64,000 nucleotides of DNA, from the NCBI GenBank assembly GCA_028455995.1, contig JABELC010000002.1:558001-622000 (forward strand), in the 5' to 3' direction. Position 1 is the stretch's first letter, and each line of letters starts with the position of its first letter. A model generated the notes under the pieces. It did not search any database, had not been told where the DNA came from, and saw only the letters and a program-made list of their open reading frames with translations. Made by a program: the position numbers and the translations under genes. This document shows positions 23,604-37,425 of this stretch, one piece after another. The DNA comes from Scleromitrula shiraiana. Taxonomy: Eukaryota; Ascomycota; Leotiomycetes; Helotiales; Sclerotiniaceae.

Positions 23604-23642
23604 AAACCAAACCAAACCAAACCAAACCAAACCAAACCAAAC
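23604..23642. repeat. (AAACC)n pentanucleotide repeat
   Basis: Between seven and eight perfect copies of AAACC. Not a standard telomere repeat. Confidence 0.9.
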
Positions 23643-24467
23643 ACAAGAAACGCCCCCTTCACAATCCTCGAACTTCTCCTCTCCTATCCTCCCCTAATCA
23701 TCATTAACCCTTTAATCAACACACCACCCTCACATCCGAATATACCCTTCAGTGACACCGAGTAACTGCCCAACTAGATTTAGCTACGTGAGTATATCGA
23801 TGAATGAAAGTTCATGATTTCCAGATATTCAACTAGGTCTTCAAACATGCGATTAAGATATTAATAATTATCCATCCATCCATGAATGAATTAACGAGTG
23901 AATGGATGAATGAATGAACAATTAGCCATGTATGTAGCTACAGAGAAAAAATCCATCATTCCCATAAACACCAACATCAATCCACTCCACTCCACTCCAA
24001 TCCACTCCAATCCACTCCACTCCAATCCAAGTCGAAACAAACGCATCACCAACAAACAATATCTCTACATATCGAGTCCACACACATAGACATCTAGATA
24101 CAGTACCGTCAGTGTATCCGCTACATGGAAGAGGAATCGAGGAAGCAAAAACTCGGTAGGTGTTCATAATCAACATATAATAGATACTATATATATATAT
24201 ATATAATACGAACACTATTCACGCCAACGCACTTAGTTAGTGGGTTAAATAGATAATAAGAGATAGTATAGCATATACAACAAGATAACTCCATACCCAA
24301 CGCCCACGCTATGTAGATTGAAAATCACTTCAATATAGTATGTATCCATGATTCTTGGCGGTCAAAATGCTGTTTGCTTATAGGTATCCAATTCTGTTCT
24401 CTTCTGTTTGGTGCTGTTTATTCATCCATTTGCACATCGATATATATCTGATCGAGGTAATTCGGTT

Positions 24468-24498
<31 letters not shown>

Positions 24499-24561
24499 CT
24501 CTTAGATCCAATCCAATCCACTCAAATCAAATATACCAACCCCCTTGCTTCCATTCCAACA

Positions 24562-26832
24562 TCACGATTCAATACCAATAAGCCTCTCATCATCTCTCTC
24601 CTCATCTCTACTCCTCCTCTCACTACTCCCCGTATCCGGTGTAAGCTCACCACCAACCTCACTCCCACTCGCACTGCCACTGCCACTGCCACTGCCACCC
24701 GCACTCTCCTCCCTAATTCTAAACCCCTCAATAATCTCCGCCAACTTCGCGCCCTCATCCCTCCCCCTCTCCACATCCACGCACCAAATCAACGGAGCCG
24801 GTAACCCCACCAAAACCGCCAAAAACCAAAACGCCGGTCGAATCTCCCCCGTCCGATCAACAATAGCCCCCACCACCGCCGGTCCAAAAACACTCGACCC
24901 CTTATCCGTAATCGCATAAAGCGCATAAAACGCCGCCTCACTTCCCGGTGGTATGAGTTCTCCAAACAGGGAGCGACAGTAGGAGCTCAGGCCGCCGAGG
25001 ACGAAACCGTACAGGAATCCCAGGGGGTACATTTCCCAGGCTTGTTGGAGACCGATGACGTTCCAGCGTTGGACGATGGGGAGGAAGCCGAGGAGACCGT
25101 AGAGGGGTATTATTTCGAAGATGCAGATGCATGCTAGGATTGTTTGGTGGGGTTTTAGTTTGAAGACGCGGGAGATGGCGGCCCAGGAGAAGGCGCCAAG
25201 GACGCCGGCTGTGGTGGCGATGACGTTGATGAGACCGAGTGCTTCGGGGGCCATGCGTAATTGGGTTTTGGCGTATAGCACTGCTGTTCCTGAAACGGTG
25301 GCGATGGCGTCTGAGAGGAGGAACCATGCTGCGAGGAAGAGAGTAATGTCTTTAAGTTTACGTGCTAGTTTGACTGTTCGGAAGAGTGATGCCCATGCGA
25401 AGATTATGTAGGCAAACCAGCTTCGTGAACCTTTTAAGCCATTTCCAGTAGATGGCAATGGGGGACCAGGCCGTGGTCGAAGCCACAAAGCGGCTGGGAT
25501 TGTGAATATGAACCACCATAGACCAATGAAAAATAACACCAGTCTTAATGAGAATGTTGTCCCCTTTAGCAACCAAATTATTACAATGGAAATACATTGC
25601 AAAAAGAGACCAGCGCTATAACCAATTCCTATACCAGTCGAAGATATCTGTGTTGATAACTGAAGTTCTTTGGAAGTTAAATCACTGGCGGCTGGTAGAG
25701 GTTCGGTTTGGTCAGGGGTTTGTCGCAGCAACGCACTCCTTTCATCGTAAGCCTCGACCTCGGGTTCGTCCAGATGGTGTTCTGGAAGTAAATCTTCGAC
25801 TATTGTAGGACGTAAATTTGGTGTGAAATCCGGGCTTCCGTATTGCGCTTTGGGATGATGTCGAACCAATAGAGGTAGAAACGAATTGAGGAGGACAAAA
25901 CTTGCACCGAAACATGTATTTGAAATAATCGCCCAAAGAGCTCCCAGTAAGTAAACTTTTGGAACAACTGTTAGGAATAACATTGTTGTTATAGATCCTG
26001 CAAATGCGAAGAACAATAATAGTCGTTTCCGATAGTTTCCATGATCTGCGGCACAGCTAATTGATACCACCAATATTGCTTGGAAGAGAACACTGAGAGA
26101 AAAACTATACATAGCAAAGCTTGCAGTGTTTATTTGCATCCCCAGAAGATATATCACACATTGTCCATCTTTTGCTGCCATCGGATTTAATCCACCCGCT
26201 GGATGTACGGTGCTCGAACCGCAGGGTCTCGTTGGATCTGAAAGCAAGACTCCATTCTCTCTTGCCAATTGTTCCAAAGTAATCGGGATGAAGGAGCCTG
26301 AAACATGTTTATTAGCCAAGAGTCAACTATAGCTTGTGTTAGGGTTGAAACATAAACTGCGATAGTGAAATTCCCAAAGTTGGAGGTACAAAGCCGACAT
26401 TTATATAATTTATAAGACGAGGCTGAGGAAGCTTGGCCATTGATGATTTCTACTATGTAGAGATTGTTTGGATAATGGCAACAGCTCATGTATTGAATCC
26501 AAAGAAATACCGCACAACTCACCAATACCGCATATCACGAAAACCTCTGCAGCAAATCCATATGCATACCATCCCGACAACTCTTTCCGACTAGTTAATC
26601 GTGTATCCTCACCAGCATACTGGGCAGGTACATCTCTATGAGCAGAGCCAATATCGGGACCCATACTATCGTTATCAGCGGAACTAGATCTCTCGTCATC
26701 TGCTTCGAAAGATGATGAATGAGATCGGTATGATAATTTTGTACTATTTGAGAGAGCGCGTTGTGGTTCAGGGCGCAGCTGGGATTCGGTGAGGCTACGA
26801 GGCATTGGCGCTGGGATAATTCGGGGAACCAT
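24562..26832 (-). CDS. ATG22: Autophagy-related protein 22-like vacuolar transporter
   Basis: Two exons: 26832-26523 and 26297-24562, joined across intron 26522-26298 (GTGAGT...TTCAG, phase 1). Product 681 residues from the first in-frame ATG (26832); the open frame continues upstream without another ATG. Atg22 proteins are major-facilitator-type vacuolar membrane proteins that export amino acids released by autophagy. Support: DVPAQYAGEDTRLTSRKELSGWYAYGFAAEVFVICGIG then SFIPITLEQLARENGVLLSD across the splice; many hydrophobic membrane segments; an acidic hydrophilic loop (about residues 300-350, DLLPEHHLDEPEVEAYDERSALL); and the family signature YCRSLFGELIPPGSEAAFYALYAITDKGSSVFGP near the C-terminus. 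The tail is Gly/Ser-repetitive (GSGSGSGSASGSE), encoded by TGCCAC-type repeats. Coding-strand composition switches from C-rich to G-rich near 24950. Confidence 0.93.
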
Positions 26833-28896
26833 TCCAGGCAATAGATCTAAGCAAGCGATAAGGCGATTTAGGACATGATAGTTGCTAATCAATCAAGGCG
26901 AACGAACAACTATTTTTAGATAATAATGAAGACGACTTCCTTCATATATAACTAGAGATCATTCTATGTTATATATTTTAAAGAATATAGGTGTTAACTA
27001 TGAATATTTGAATAATAATAATAAAAGGTTAGTAAAGATAATAGAATATGAGAGTTTGTATTGCACAAGTGAAAGAGGGTGTGTGTGTGTGTGTGTGTGC
27101 AAAGGGTGTACAGTACCAGTATCAAAGGTAATAAATAATAAGTGATAAGAGACAAAGGACGACAAAAAGACCCGGAGAGGAAGGGGGAGGGGAAGGGGGG
27201 AAGGGGGGAGGGGGGGAACATATGAATTTGAAAGAGAAGATAGACCCATACCTAAGTACTTAAGTTATTGATGTCGACTGACCGTTTGAATATGATCTAC
27301 CGGTGAGTGGAGGATAAAAGCGTTTATTAAGTAAAAATAATAAAAATCCAAGTACATAGTACCTACGTATATATAATACATACCGGTAGTAAAGTACATA
27401 CAGGATCAAGGTACAATAATTTCTATGTACAGTACATAGTACGTATTGTATTTGATAGAATATGAATCGTACTGCATACTATGTTGTCTCGTAGTCAACT
27501 TAATACATAAAAAGTACTTGACCGATCCTTTCTTCTACTTGGGTACATAACGTGGAGTTTGTGGACGGATATGGATGGATGGATGGATAGACGCTTTAAC
27601 CCTCGATAATTCCGATAGAACTAATAGAAAATGAAGAAAAGAGACAAGGGGATCATCACCAAGGTTGATAACGTCTGGCAGGATAGGGCTCTTTCTTGAT
27701 CACTCTCTATCTCCTTCGTTCTCTCATTTTCTCTTTTCTTTCTAAAGAACTGTGTCGGATGTCTTCGTATATGTACCAGTATGCGTATATGTGTATGTAT
27801 GTATATATGTATGTATGTATGTCCTAGGTGGAAGAAGAGACAATGGAGGATAGAAGATGGGATGAAAAATAGATAATCCATATAAATTTGAATATGAATA
27901 TTATCCATATCATTTAAGAGACTTTCCAAACTTCCCACTTACCTGCTACGGAATACTATGTACCGTATTTATCTTGGATAGAATTTCATAGAAACTGTAA
28001 TAATCTTCATATTTCCATATGAAGTTAATAATTCTACTTGATTCTTCAAGTTAAAGAATAGCGAAAGGGAAATAATACATACAATTCAATATATGAACAT
28101 TTCTTCATTCTTCATTCTTTATTCTTCATTCTTCATTCTTCGTTGACACTTTTATTCTTCTTCAAAGTTCTCCTTCACCTCACCCACCTGGGAATGCATT
28201 ATATCTTTTTCTTCAAGGGTTTTTTTATTTTGAAGTTTCCCGCTGCAGTCTTCAGCAACGCTAACCCATATTTCATTCTGATATCACATGATCATCTCGG
28301 CTGTAAAGAACAATCTAACAACGCTAAGTCACAAGTAGCCTAGTACTCATACCATCAATCCGCGATTCCAAGTAAAGCAAGCACCGAGCCGTTATGTTTC
28401 TTTGATTTCATACCTTATACCTCCATAATCAACTACTCCAGCAACCACGAATTACCAAGTGAATTCTCCATTCACACCCAGGCGCATATTCAATCAAATT
28501 TAATAAAACCTTAAGAGAGTTTTACCATATCTACATCTACGCGATTCGAGTTGTACCCATAAAAGAGACTGCCCAGCCATCCTTTCATGCAAGGTCGCGC
28601 TGTGCATTCTTAACCCTACAAAGGAATATCGACGATTGTCACCACACACCTGGTATTGAATTCAACTTTCGAATCTTACTGCAGAACCCGGTAGTTCATT
28701 GCGCACATGTTCTCAGGTTATCGGAGATAGCGCATGCGACTTTGCTTCTAGAGCCCCTCTCCACAAACCAAACATTCCAACTACTACATCGACAGCCAAG
28801 ATAGAGTCGATAGAACGGACAAAGGTTGAAGGAGGGGTTGTTGAGGGTGTGTCACAAGGAGGTGGCGGTCCGGCAACAGAATCAAAACGAGAAATT
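26833..28896. promoter_or_regulatory. Divergent upstream region ATG22 / MED14
   Basis: Two kilobases between divergent start codons; should contain both promoters and leaders. Contents seen: (GT)n at about 27079-27099, a poly-G/GGGGAA block at 27180-27218, GTAC/TACATA-rich sequence at 27340-27500, GTAT repeats near 27790-27820 and (TTCTTCA)n near 28100-28140. The MED14 frame stays open upstream of 28897 to about 28699 but with no ATG. No separate gene seen. Confidence 0.5.
27079..27099. repeat. (GT)n dinucleotide repeat
   Basis: About ten copies of GT in the ATG22/MED14 upstream region. Confidence 0.9.
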
Positions 28897-31800
28897 ATGC
28901 CTGGCGTCATTATGGAAAGTGAGAGTAGGAATAGGTCGCATACAAACCATGATAGAGATCGGCGGTCCAATGGCGCCAATGGTGAAGCTTTTACTTCCGA
29001 GAAGGGACAAGACAAAGGACAAGTACGAACCGAACCCCAGCAGAGCATGACACCAGTTAGTCCCACGATACCAAATGGAATAAACGGAAAGCCTGTGGAT
29101 GGATCCGCGCGACAACAGACGGCCATGGAGAATTCCAAGGATATTCGCGATCGTTTCAATGACCTTCCTCCTGAAATACAGCATATTACCCAAGGATTTA
29201 AACCATTGTCGGAAATCCTAAGTCAACTAGCACAGGGAACCCATAATAAATTAAACCAGAAGCTTCTGGAGCTAGCACATATGCCAACGCCCCCTTCGAT
29301 AGCGAATGGAAATGCTTCTCATATGACTAAGGACGATGATAATTCTGTTGAGAATTTGAACAAGAAGCTGGTACTATTAAACTTTGCTCAAAGTGCACAT
29401 GCAGATTGGGTCAAGGTATTGGTCATAACGGAATGGAGTCGAAAAGCAGAAGAAGTTGCCAAGATCATAGATTTGAAGATTCACATTGACGGCAAGCAAA
29501 GACTGTATGATGAAAGTGTGGCCTACTTGTCAGATGTTAGAAGGAATCTGAAAGGCGCAAGAGTACCAAATCCGGACATAAAAACTGGCATTGAAATCTT
29601 GTCAACTGGTAAAGCCAATTGGATGCCGGATGTATGTTTTCTACTCTTGTTCTACTGGAAATTACTAACATCAATAGCTTGGTTACATTGCCCCTCCTCC
29701 ACTGACAGCGAAAGAGCTTCTGAATTCTCTTGAAAAGCTGAACACTTTACTGTCTATCCGTTTGAACCTCCATGAATACGAAAAAATCCCTTTCCAATTC
29801 AAAGATTACACGATAAATTCAGGCCGCGTGACTTTCAGGGTAGCTGGAGAATTCGAAATCGACCTCACAATAGCAGATGAAGATCCCGAGTCGCAATTTT
29901 GGTTTATAGATTTTAGGTTCTTGTTTTCACCTACGCTTACGGAGTTACCCCCACGACATCAGTACCATATTGAAAACAAGGTCAATGCCGCGTTATTACA
30001 AGATGGCTTAGCTGGTTGCTACAAATACCTCCATGAGTTAGTTTTAACTCACAAAATCAGCGAATTTAGAAAGCAAGCTGTAGAGCTTTCCAGAGGGATT
30101 TGGATTGATGGTGTAAAAGTGGAGCCTTTACATCGAGCACTCTGTATACAATATTGGTTGGATAGATATACCAAGAATGGACCGCGAAGCTGGATCATTT
30201 TGGGTGTACATAGTGGAAGGCGGAAAGACGGATATCACGATCCCAAGGCAACGAGTCGATTGTTCATTAGATGGTTTCGAGACTCAAAAGAGGTCAAGGA
30301 TGTGGATATACCCTTCAATACAGTCAATATATCAGCCGAACAGCTCCTAAAGACTGTTATCGCACTACACACCAATCACATCTTGAGCTCAGCACATAGC
30401 AAATTACTAAGCAAGCCCCTCTTTGCCAATCGCGAAGCCGCCTTGTCACTGTTCACTTCAGCCGATGAGCCAAAAGAATCTAAGCTCAAGGTACAACTGA
30501 CGGAGAATCGACATGTGTCAGTCAGCATAGAGCCGGTGATGGGAAGATTCATATTCAGTCCAGCTTCTAGATTAGTTACATCATCCGAAGCGAAGCTCAA
30601 TGAACGAATTAGAGATCCCGCAAACGATGTCCATACTTATATTGAAAATCTTCGATGCTTATCAATAGCCGAAGAACTCATAAACCTTGGTACAAGTGTT
30701 GGATGGCAACGGGTTGGGCAGCCACGTTTACCCACCGAAGATTTGAAACCAGTAATTCCTAAAGATACATTGCAACTTACTTGGTTTAGAAGACCAGGAT
30801 GGAGAGAAGATTGGCTCATTGCTGTTAGTCTTGGTATGAGTGGGGAGAGTTGGTGGTTAATAGAGCTGTGGGTTATTTCCACCACCATTATATTTATTTT
30901 GCTGACAAATTCTAGAACGAAACAACCCACCGGTGTGCTGAAAATATCAAGCTCCATCAGAATACCGATAAAAGGTGTCTCGCCAGTACCCTCTTATACC
31001 TTTATGTCTACTCTTCATATCTTTGCCGGGGGCCTCCTCTCTCACTATACTAATCTTAGAGCTCTATACAAACGGCGCGTTATACATCAAGTTCGTTCAA
31101 CGGGATTACCTTCACCCCTCAGACTCCCTTCGATTTACATACGCTTGTCAGAATTACTCAAGTCTCGAGGCAAGGGATCTTCTAAAAGTTGGGCACAGCC
31201 AAACCTCAAACTCACCTTTCAGGGATTGGAACAGTTGTCTACGCCAAAGGCCGTTCTTTCTTCCGCCGAAAATCAATCAGCAGCATCATCATCAGATACT
31301 CGCCAAGCTGCTGTATCTCAGGAACAGCGAGCTGTGCTAATCACCGAAGCCCGCATGATAGTCCCTATCCCAGCCCTTGCAGTTTTGAACGAAAGAATTG
31401 ATAACGATATTGCGTTTCATGCGAAGACAGGAGCATTTGCTTTCAGATTACGGTCACAAGTTGGGGAATCGATTATTCCAGCTCTTATTGAGCGTTTATG
31501 CCAAGTTGAGCGTCTTGTTAATTTTACTACTATTATGCGCAAGCACGAAAAGGTTCTTAAGTGTGACAAGATTTCACTTGAACAAATCACCTTCTCTTAT
31601 GGAACCTCTTCCACACCTCAATCAGATGTTGCTATGGACGTCGACGAAGTCATACCTCATACGTACAAAGCAGTGGTAGATCTTAGCTCAGCGGAGGGTC
31701 AGATGAGACTCTCTTTAGAAAGTGGCAATCCACACATATGGGTCTTAGATTCCTTGAACAAAGTTCTGAATAGTGGTAAAGGCCTCGATGGTGTTGCACA

Positions 31801-32536
31801 GCTACTTCCACTCACACTCCATCCTTTACGAGCTTTTGATGCTATTGAGAGAACCTGGAGTTCCCTTTCTGGTAGAGGTGAAGTCTTTGTATATGTACGA
31901 TCTTTCGAATGGTTCAATCTTCGCTACTTAGTCACGCGAAGCACACCGAATACTCCACCTCGAAAGATTGCATTTGACATCAGAATGAACCATCGAAGAG
32001 GTGAACCTTGGTGGTTTATAACTCGTACTGGGAAAGGTGAAAAACGAGAGCAAAGAGAAGCACTCCCCGATGATGATATCGACAAGCAACTGAAATCAGT
32101 TTGGGAATCTTCTGGTCCTGATTGGAGAGGTATGCGTACCAGCGCCGTAGCTCGTAACCAAGGCATCGAGTTATGTCTAGAAAAATTAGATGCTACCATT
32201 CGGGGCCTTTCCCCACAAGATCTCATACCCCCACCTACACAGCCACCTCAATCAAGAGGCCAAGCACAGAGTGTTGGAACGCCAGGCCAAGGTCCACAGC
32301 AATTACAATATCCACAGCATCAGGCGAGACATATGCAGTTACCTACTGGAGCGCATCCTCAGGCTCAAAATCAGGGGAATCAGGGGAATCATCAACAACG
32401 AATGCCTACACCTAATATGATGACTAACATGAATATGAATATGGCTATGAATCAGAATAATAATCTAAAGAGGAAATCATCAAATCAGAGTATCAATCCT
32501 CGGGGTCCTAAAAGGGAGGTTGTGGAAATCGATTGA
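28897..32536 (+). CDS. RGR1: Mediator of RNA polymerase II transcription subunit 14
   Basis: Three exons: 28897-29631, 29678-30867 and 30916-32536; introns 29632-29677 (46 bp) and 30868-30915 (48 bp, no stop codon and divisible by three). Product 1181 residues with both introns removed. Med14/Rgr1 is the scaffold linking head, middle and tail of Mediator. Support: LPPEIQHITQGFKPLSEILSQLAQGTHNKLNQKLLELA near residue 85, the conserved N-terminal block LLNFAQSAHADWVKVLVITEWSRKAEEVAKIIDLK, LGYIAPPPLTAKELLNSLEKLNTLLSIRLNLHEYEKIP across the first splice, and FTVAGEFEIDLTIADEDPESQFWFIDFRFLFSP-like sequence thereafter. The C-terminus is Gln/Asn/Pro/Met-rich and ends in a basic segment (LKRKSSNQS...GPKREVVEID). 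The N-terminal 80 residues are low complexity. Confidence 0.95.
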
Positions 32537-32870
32537 TTGGATTTATATATTGAAAGGGGAAGCAGAAAAGAGGAAAAAAAGTGTGTTTGAGAGAGAAGGA
32601 ATTGATTGCGCTGCAGCTCATTCTTTCTTCTTCCTTTCTTTCCTTCTTTCTTTGCAGAGAAAACATCATCCGAGAATCAATACCACACTTTTCATATGCA
32701 TATTAGATGTACAATAATGATACCATTCAAACAAATACGCATCCATCGCACATGGAGATGAAACATCCAATCCTTTTGATTTTACTTTTTTTCTTTATTT
32801 TTCGCTCGCCAAATTCTTCTGCCGAGGAAGCTTGTTACATTATCATACATACAATACATTATGTTGCATA

Positions 32871-32913
32871 CCATACCATACCATACCATACCATACCATA
32901 CCATACCATACCA
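32871..32913. repeat. (CCATA)n pentanucleotide repeat
   Basis: Between eight and nine perfect copies, downstream of MED14. Confidence 0.95.
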
Positions 32914-35900
32914 GGAGTGGCACTGTGGTGGTGGTGGTGGTGGGTGGCTTCATTCGTTCATCTCGCTCTATCCTATTTTCTCTCTTCCTTATATTGCATG
33001 CATGCATGCATGGTGTCGGCGTTATCATTTCACTTATCTCCTCTTTGGTTTTCAACTAAGGGGTACAAATGTTCTTTTTTTCTTTCCTCTTCCTTTGAGC
33101 TTTTCTTCTTTTCATCACGAAGATTAAGATTAAGATTTGGATTTGGATTTGGATGCAAGAAATGAGATGGGATGAGATGAGATGCAAGCAAATGTGTAAA
33201 AGATTCTATCTATCTGGTTTTTATTTTCTGGCAGGCTAGGGCGTTGGGGAATTACAATGCGCTGCACTGTACTGCACTGGTCTGGTTTGGGTTGGGTTGT
33301 TTATGCGGATTACGCGCTTGCTTGGTTACTTGATTGTTCGGTCGGTTGGTTTCAGGGGGTATGGGGTTTAAGGGTGGATGGTTACATGGTTGGCTGGTTG
33401 GTTGGGGGCTGGGGATTTAAACTTCTTTAATGCGATGTCATCGGATGGGTGGAATGAGATAGGTTGCGATGGGGATTTATTCTGTTTTTGTTTTTGTTTT
33501 TTGATGATTGTTTTGGCTGAGGGGTTGTTTGTTTGTGTTTTTGCGGGGGTTTGAGGGGGGAGGGGGGGGGGGGTATGGGAGGAATCGGAGAGGGAATGGG
33601 GATGGGGATGGAGATGGGAATTTGCGGAGGTGATAGAGTGATGCATGCATCAGTATGGGCTAGAGAGAGCGCGAGAGAGAGGAGTGAAACAAAAAGAAAA
33701 GAAAACAGTATTTGTATATCGGAAAACTGGGAATTTTCAAAATCGGGGAAAGTGATATGATATATCGGTAGCGGATGGGTGGGTGGGTGCCAGTGAGCGA
33801 AGTAGTGGATTTGATTTAATCGTAGGTAGATGGGGGTTTTGAGGGTGGGATGGGATGGGATGGGATAGGATGGATAAAAAAATAGAAGTATGGATGGATG
33901 GGATAGGGTGGGATGGGATGGGATGGGATGGGATAAAATAGGATAAGATGCATGAGGGAATAAGATAGTGAGTATGAAAGCATAGTAGCATCAAACATAA
34001 ATACATACATACATACATACATAGATAAGATATAATACCGTACCGATATGGATATACATGTTATATGATTTGTGATGTGATGTGATGTGATGTAAAATGA
34101 GGTAAAAGAAAGCCACAAGGAGAGAGAGAATGAGGAAGAAAGTTATTGTAGTAATTTAAATACCGGTAGGTTCAAATTGAGATAATATGAATAGAAGAAT
34201 AAAAGCAACATTCTACTTATTATTTTTTATTTATGTAAATATATAAATATATAAATATATCCATTATCTTTCTATTTTATATGTCAAATACTGACTGACT
34301 GTATTATTTTATAATATAGTATAAGTCCTACTGGCATTTTAAATAAGCGACTTAAAGGATATATAAATATATAAATGAATGAATAAATGAATGAATGAAT
34401 TAAATGTATTCCCATCCTCACACCAAACCATCCACCTACTAATAAGTAGTAAATAAGTACCTCCCAGGGTCTATACTCCATATACTCGAGAATAAGAAGA
34501 AAGAACACAACGAGAAATAAAACAAATTTTCTAAGTTATAAGTTATAAGTTATAGTTATAAACTACTAGTATATATCTCCGTAAAAAAAAAACTCCGAAT
34601 CCGAATCCGAGGGGAGGGGATTTGGAATACTGGGTTTGTATGCCATATAGTTTGTATGGTATGGTATCGGGTATTTTGATCTATTGATTTTCTTTTTCTT
34701 TTTCTTTTTCTTTTTCTTTTGTTGTTAGAGTGGTTGTTAGAGTGGTTGTTAGAGTGGAATTTATAAATATAGTGATACGGACCGAATGGTGGTTTGGTGG
34801 ATGTAGGTTGGGTTGGGTGTGGTATGGTGTGGTGTAGTGTGGTGTGGAATAGTGTGGTATGGAATAGTGTGGTATGGTATAGTGTGGTATAGTGTGCAGG
34901 AGTCCCAAAGCACTGGGTCGGTTGCGTGTTTAGGCTATATGTGTATTGCATGTGTATTGCATCTGTATTGGATATGTAGTATACTGGATATACTGTCATA
35001 AATACCTATCAATAGATTGTTGGGATATTATATTTGGGTGTCTATTAGATATTTCGGGTATTATAATATAATATATTATATTATATCATATCTAGGTAGT
35101 CTTTTAAGGGCGATTCGTAGTAATTTTGGATACAGTAATAAGTAGTAATTATTCTTCTTCCACATAATGATAGACTATCGGAAAAGTCCGAGTTTTTTTT
35201 TCTAAGCCAATTCAAGCTAATAATGATAATGATTTGACTTTATACTTACGGAGCGAACCTCCTTCCCCCCTCGCCCCCCCCCCTCTCCTACACTAGAGCT
35301 AAAAGAAACAAATTCTTAACCCCACAATCTATTATTCCCAATGCCACCTGGCCACCCTCAAATAACGTGGTGACCCAGCCTTTAGGGCTCTAGAAAAACA
35401 CGGGTGAGAGTGGTGGGTGCATGACCCTGATCCTTGATCCATTCATTGATTAGGGTGAAGTGAAGTGAAGTGAAGTGAAGTGAAGTGAAATGAAATGTAA
35501 AGAACAATACTCGTAGTACCGTATCTCAATTTGTTTGAGAAGACTGTTCGTAATATATACCTGGGCAATAATGTGTGTAGAGAATTACATTCTATTATGA
35601 TTGGGAGAAGTAAATACCACCACTGTATGCAGGTCTCTTGCTTTTGCAGGTTGCATTTGAATAAATGAACCAAGTAGAAGTTGCTATCATATGTATGCCT
35701 AGGTCTAAGTGGGATGGAACTCATGTATGTGTTATGTAGACAGGGTCTCATTGCAGCGGACTCTCCTTCCTTCCTTCCTTTCTTTCCTTGGATGGCATAC
35801 TGGAGTTGTGGTACGAATAGGATTCTTTAGAATTGACAGTTCAGCATCACTTTCCTATTAATATAAATATGCATGATCTTGGTGAACCATATAGCAAGCA

Positions 35901-36496
35901 TATGTAAGAAAACCGTTGAGATGGAAAAGTCGATCAATTTTGATATGGCTCGTTGGGTGCGGGTATAGGTCGTTCTATGGGTATCTTTGAAAGGAGAATT
36001 CAAACTAGAACTATCGAGTGATCAACAATTGTAAAAATAATAAGTAGAACTATGTCCGCACATTACCCACTGGTAATCTTACATAGTAGATTCCGGGTAT
36101 TCCTGATTTGACATTTGACGATATTGTTCGATTAGAACTAGGTGGTTTCCAAGGCTCTAACTACTATAATTTAAGCCCGAGTCTAGCAGTAGACAACTAA
36201 AACTAGAAGGCTAGTACCTGGAACCACACAACCTTTCGAGGCAACTAGGTGGTATTTAGCAAGTAAACCCGCCTGGAATTTCCGTGGTTAGTTCTAGGGT
36301 TGAAACCGAAAATCAATAATACTTCAATCCTTCCAGGGCTATGTTCTTTTCCTACCGGTATACCCTTTTTTGTCGAGTTCTTTCTTTACTGTTTTCTCTG
36401 CAGAGGAGGTAGAAACAAGTTCGAGGTCCTCCAAGGTTCCTTTCCTTTCAATAATACTTATTTATTATTATCGTTATTATTTATCATTATTATTTA

Positions 36497-36815
<319 letters not shown>

Positions 36816-37239
36816 AAAAAAAAGCAATGGTCAAAACTCGATCTGTTCATACGATAATTCCGCCTTCCTTTTTACCCCATTGTATGGCACCTGGGTACAT
36901 ACATACATACATACTTAATCAATTATACATTTGACATCTATATCACGATTACTTATCCAACATCTCCACTTACAACAACCGGACATTCTTTTAAAAACCT
37001 ATTCACTACAAATTTGTCTACTGACTAGTTTTCATCACATTCAGCTTCTTCTATAAAAAGATTTATAAATCATTCATCAATTGCCACAAAGCTTACACCT
37101 TCTGAAAGACAATCTGGAAACGCTTCCATCTCACCCCACGTTCTACGCCTCGTGTGTGCAGGATTGATCCTAATAACCTTCGAACCTCTGGAACCTATTG
37201 AATCGTCTTTCTTTCTTCATAAAATCTGGGTTTCTGCAG

Positions 37240-37425
37240 ATGAAGAATAATTCTGTTGTAAATTTCTCCAGTTCGAAACAAGAGTTTGCGCATGAATCCG
37301 ATTTGAAGGCTCCTCGATTATATTCGCATTATCCTCTTATTGCGCCGTGGAAAGAGAGAGGTGCCAGAGGAAGACGTCAGGAAATATCGATTAAGGTTAA
37401 AATACAGGAACGATGTCTCTGTTAA
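37240..37425 (+). other. Upstream ORF overlapping the start of the ubiquitin protease
   Basis: A 61-codon frame begins with ATG at 37240 and stops at 37425, 12 bp past the proposed main ATG (37413) in a different frame. If transcribed in the leader it would reduce initiation at the main start. It has no recognisable domain. An alternative is that the true 5' gene structure differs from the one proposed. Confidence 0.4.

Larger units (their letters stand above)
18603..24561. other. Long gene-free interval (6 kb)
   Basis: This lies upstream of the epimerase gene and downstream of ATG22 (both minus strand). I see no gene: all frames are short, overlap on both strands and lack motifs, and no tRNA boxes were found. 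It is AT-rich and full of simple repeats: TTCG repeats near 18853-18876, an imperfect 13-bp TTCCAATATA-type tandem at about 19340-19396, poly(A)33 at 20001-20033, (ACC)n at 20861-20900, (AAACC)n at 23604-23642 and CCACT/CCAAT pentamers at about 23975-24030. A spliced gene of very small exons or a noncoding RNA could still be hidden. Confidence 0.5.
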
